From Cyanobacteriota bacterium (GTDB lineage: Bacteria; Cyanobacteriota; Cyanobacteriia; PCC-6307; Cyanobiaceae): 7,000 nt of DNA. A program made the translations under genes and the position numbers. The notes under the pieces were generated by a model. The model ran no database searches. It had not been told where the DNA came from and worked only from the letters and a program-made list of their open reading frames with translations. The number at the start of each line of letters is the position of its first letter. Position 1 is the stretch's first letter. The stretch covers positions 1-7,000 of the forward strand of contig CANHSW010000108.1 of the NCBI GenBank assembly GCA_947463165.1. The letters are read 5' to 3'. Positions 5,263 to 7,000 of this stretch are shown here, one piece after another.

Positions 5263-7000
5263 ATGCGGCCGGGCCGCACCGTGATTTTGCAGATGGCCGG
5301 CTTGCGTTCAACAGGTTCTGTTCCAGCCCAGGTGCTGATCAGCTTGTGCGCCGCAGCCCTAACCGGGGTAAGCCCAGCCCTGGCCCAGCCGGCAGTGCCA
5401 AAAGCCGCTGACGCTGGCACCCCCGCCGCCAGCCCGAGCCAGGCCGGCCCAGTCGCCCAGCCGAAGCCTGCTGGGACCACTCCCGCCACTTCAGCTCCAG
5501 ATAAAGCAGCTCCCGCCAACAAAAATGAGGCGGCACCGGCCGCTACTCCTGCTGGTACTCCACCGGCTGCTGCCGCACCGGTGCCTGGCACACCGGCCAC
5601 TACCGCACCGGCTGTTACTGCCGAGCCGAGGGTGTTGATCTCGGAGGTGGTGATCGAAGGTTTGGAGAACCACCCGGAGCGGGAGCGGCTGGAGCTGGCC
5701 GCCTATGGGGCGATGGCAGCCACTCCTGGCACCAGGGTCAGCCGCAGTGAATTGCAGACCGACCTGTCGGCGATCTATGCCAGTGGCTGGTTTTCGGATG
5801 TGCGCATTCAGCCGGTAGATGGTCCGCTCGGGGTGCGCCTGGTGGTCAATGTGGTCGCCAACCCCGTGCTGAAAAAAGTAAGCCTCGATCCGGCCCAAGC
5901 CAAGATCCCAGCCCAGGTGGTGGCCGATACCTTTGCCGCTGATTACGGCAGAACCCTGAATCTCAATACCCTGCAGAGTCGTATGCAGGACTTGCAGCGC
6001 TGGTACGCAGACCAGGGCTACTCCTTAGCCAGGGTCAGCGGCCCCCAGCGGGTGAATCCCGATGGCACGGTGGAACTGTTGGTGCGCGAAGGCACCGTGG
6101 CTGGGGTGGAGGTGAAATTCCTTAACAAGGAGGGGGAATCCACCAATGCCAAAGGAGAACCGATCAAGGGCAAGACCAAGGCTTGGGTGATTAGCCGTGA
6201 GGTGTCAATCAAGAACGGCCAGGTGTTCAATCGCCGCGAGCTGGAAGAGGATATCAAGCGTATCTACGGCACCGGGCTGTTCAGCGATGTCAAAGTGACC
6301 CTAAAGCCCGTGGCGGCAGAGCCCGGCACTGTAATTATTCAACTGGGCATCGTAGAGCAGTCCACCGGTAGCCTTTCCGGCGGCTTGGGCTATAGCCAAA
6401 GCCAGGGTGTTTTCGGCCAGGTGCAACTGCAGGAAAGCAATATTGCTGGTCGTGCCTGGGATGGATCGCTCAATTTTACCTACGGGCAATTCGGTGGTTT
6501 GGCCGATATCTCTTTCACCGACCCCTGGATCAAAGGAGACAAGTACCGCACGGCGTTCCGGGCAAGGCTCTTCCTAAGCAGAGACGTTCCTCAAATCTAT
6601 CAAAGTCAAGATAATGGTCAGTTTGCTACCGTATCGGACGTTTCTACCGGCTTCTATTCTGCCCCAACTACCGCCTCTGCTTACAATATTTTTTCCTCAA
6701 CCAATCCTTTGGGTAAAACCTTCGGGTCAATCAATGAAGCCGTGGCGGCGGGTTCAGTGGCTGGCCTGGGGGTAAACAACAACTGGTTTGCCCTGGATGG
6801 CAACACCATCGCTATCCAACGCTTTGGTGGCAGTCTGCAACTGGTGCGCCCCCTCAATGGCGGTAATCCATTCAAGCGCGCTCCCTGGAGCTTGGTGCTG
6901 GGGGTAAATGCCCAGGAGGTGACTCCGGTGAACTTTGCGGGCGACAAGATGCCCTATGCCGTTGGCCCCAATGATTTCAATGGCGGAACCACTACGGTCA
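5263..7000 (+). CDS. bamA: Outer membrane protein assembly factor BamA/Omp85 (3' end outside window)
   Basis: This is the first 579 residues of a cyanobacterial Omp85 protein, relative of chloroplast Toc75, which folds and inserts beta-barrel proteins in the outer membrane; the frame is open to the window edge. A signal peptide has core VLISLCAAALTGV (24-36) and likely cleavage after PALA (38-41). A Pro/Ala/Thr-rich linker (42-122) follows. Three POTRA domains lie at about 123-200, 201-277 and 278-365; the first and third share the ending IYASGWFSDV (171-180) and IYGTGLFSDV (334-343). The barrel starts near 370 with LSGGLGYSQSQGVFGQVQLQ (371-390), followed by ESNIAGRAWDG (391-401) and FTDPW (418-422). 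Start 5263 has TAAGG ahead of it and lies 12 bases after purC; Met11 (5293) would give a more usual 31-residue signal peptide and cannot be excluded. The gap leaves no room for a separate promoter or terminator, so it is probably cotranscribed with purC. Base composition turns AT-richer at 6585-6720, inside the barrel. Confidence 0.93.
   Translation, partial: MRPGRTVILQMAGLRSTGSVPAQVLISLCAAALTGVSPALAQPAVPKAADAGTPAASPSQAGPVAQPKPAGTTPATSAPDKAAPANKNEAAPAATPAGTPPAAAAPVPGTPATTAPAVTAEPRVLISEVVIEGLENHPERERLELAAYGAMAATPGTRVSRSELQTDLSAIYASGWFSDVRIQPVDGPLGVRLVVNVVANPVLKKVSLDPAQAKIPAQVVADTFAADYGRTLNLNTLQSRMQDLQRWYADQGYSLARVSGPQRVNPDGTVELLVREGTVAGVEVKFLNKEGESTNAKGEPIKGKTKAWVISREVSIKNGQVFNRRELEEDIKRIYGTGLFSDVKVTLKPVAAEPGTVIIQLGIVEQSTGSLSGGLGYSQSQGVFGQVQLQESNIAGRAWDGSLNFTYGQFGGLADISFTDPWIKGDKYRTAFRARLFLSRDVPQIYQSQDNGQFATVSDVSTGFYSAPTTASAYNIFSSTNPLGKTFGSINEAVAAGSVAGLGVNNNWFALDGNTIAIQRFGGSLQLVRPLNGGNPFKRAPWSLVLGVNAQEVTPVNFAGDKMPYAVGPNDFNGGTTTV
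5386..5628 (+). other. Pro/Ala/Thr-rich linker segment of BamA
   Basis: Residues 42-122 of the BamA homologue lie between the signal peptide and POTRA1 and are almost wholly Ala, Pro, Thr, Gly and Ser, with a few Lys, Asp and Glu. The DNA has short imperfect repeats built on GCACCGG; 5533-5547 and 5605-5619 match at 13 of 15 bases. It is probably a disordered periplasmic tether, possibly contacting peptidoglycan; the role is inference. Confidence 0.7.

Noticed and set aside
5259..5600. 113-codon Gly/Ala-rich minus-strand frame
   Set aside because: It is the complement of the Pro/Ala-rich BamA linker, whose biased codons leave the opposite strand free of stops.
1..7000. HIP1 octamers, tRNA/rRNA genes, CRISPR arrays, insertion sequences, phage or defence genes
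   Set aside because: Looked for on both strands by eye; none seen. The window is filled by five housekeeping-type genes.

Overview
The window reads as chromosomal DNA from a cyanobacterium, most likely a marine or freshwater picocyanobacterium of the Synechococcus/Cyanobium group. The reasons are a full-length NblS (Hik33/DspA-type) sensor kinase, a three-POTRA cyanobacterial Omp85 protein, the gene set nblS-purD | purC-bamA, tight packing, high G+C over most of the window, and no HIP1 octamer (GCGATCGC) that I could find by eye. The group assignment is inference; no marker settles the genus.

Layout. Two transcription units diverge from an 80-bp gap at 3336-3415. The leftward unit is purD (start 3335) followed by nblS, joined by a 4-base ATGA overlap; the nblS stop codon is the first three bases of the window. 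The rightward unit is an exported helical-repeat protein of unknown function (3416-4429), then purC (4426-5250, again an ATGA overlap), then bamA/omp85 (from 5263, 12 bases after the purC stop), which runs off the right edge. No stretch longer than about 80 bases lacks a gene. I see no RNA genes, mobile elements, CRISPR arrays or convincing terminators.

How the genes fit together. PurD and PurC are two steps of de novo purine synthesis placed head to head, and each is tied to a non-metabolic partner. purD is coupled to the kinase that controls high-light, nutrient and phycobilisome responses. purC sits between a secreted helical protein and the outer-membrane protein assembly factor. The rightward unit therefore mixes envelope biogenesis with nucleotide synthesis. 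In related genomes I would expect lpxC-fabZ-lpxA-lpxB after bamA and a kai locus near nblS (from memory of picocyanobacterial gene order; neither is visible here).

Nothing here looks like a new defence, mobile or RNA system. The points worth a second look are smaller: a low-complexity insert in PurC, a glutamate in place of Gln/Met in the PurD signature, all three NblS cysteines falling in one stretch of the ATPase domain, an uncharacterised secreted protein coupled to purC, and an AT-richer barrel segment in BamA. The Part 2 scores are modest on purpose.
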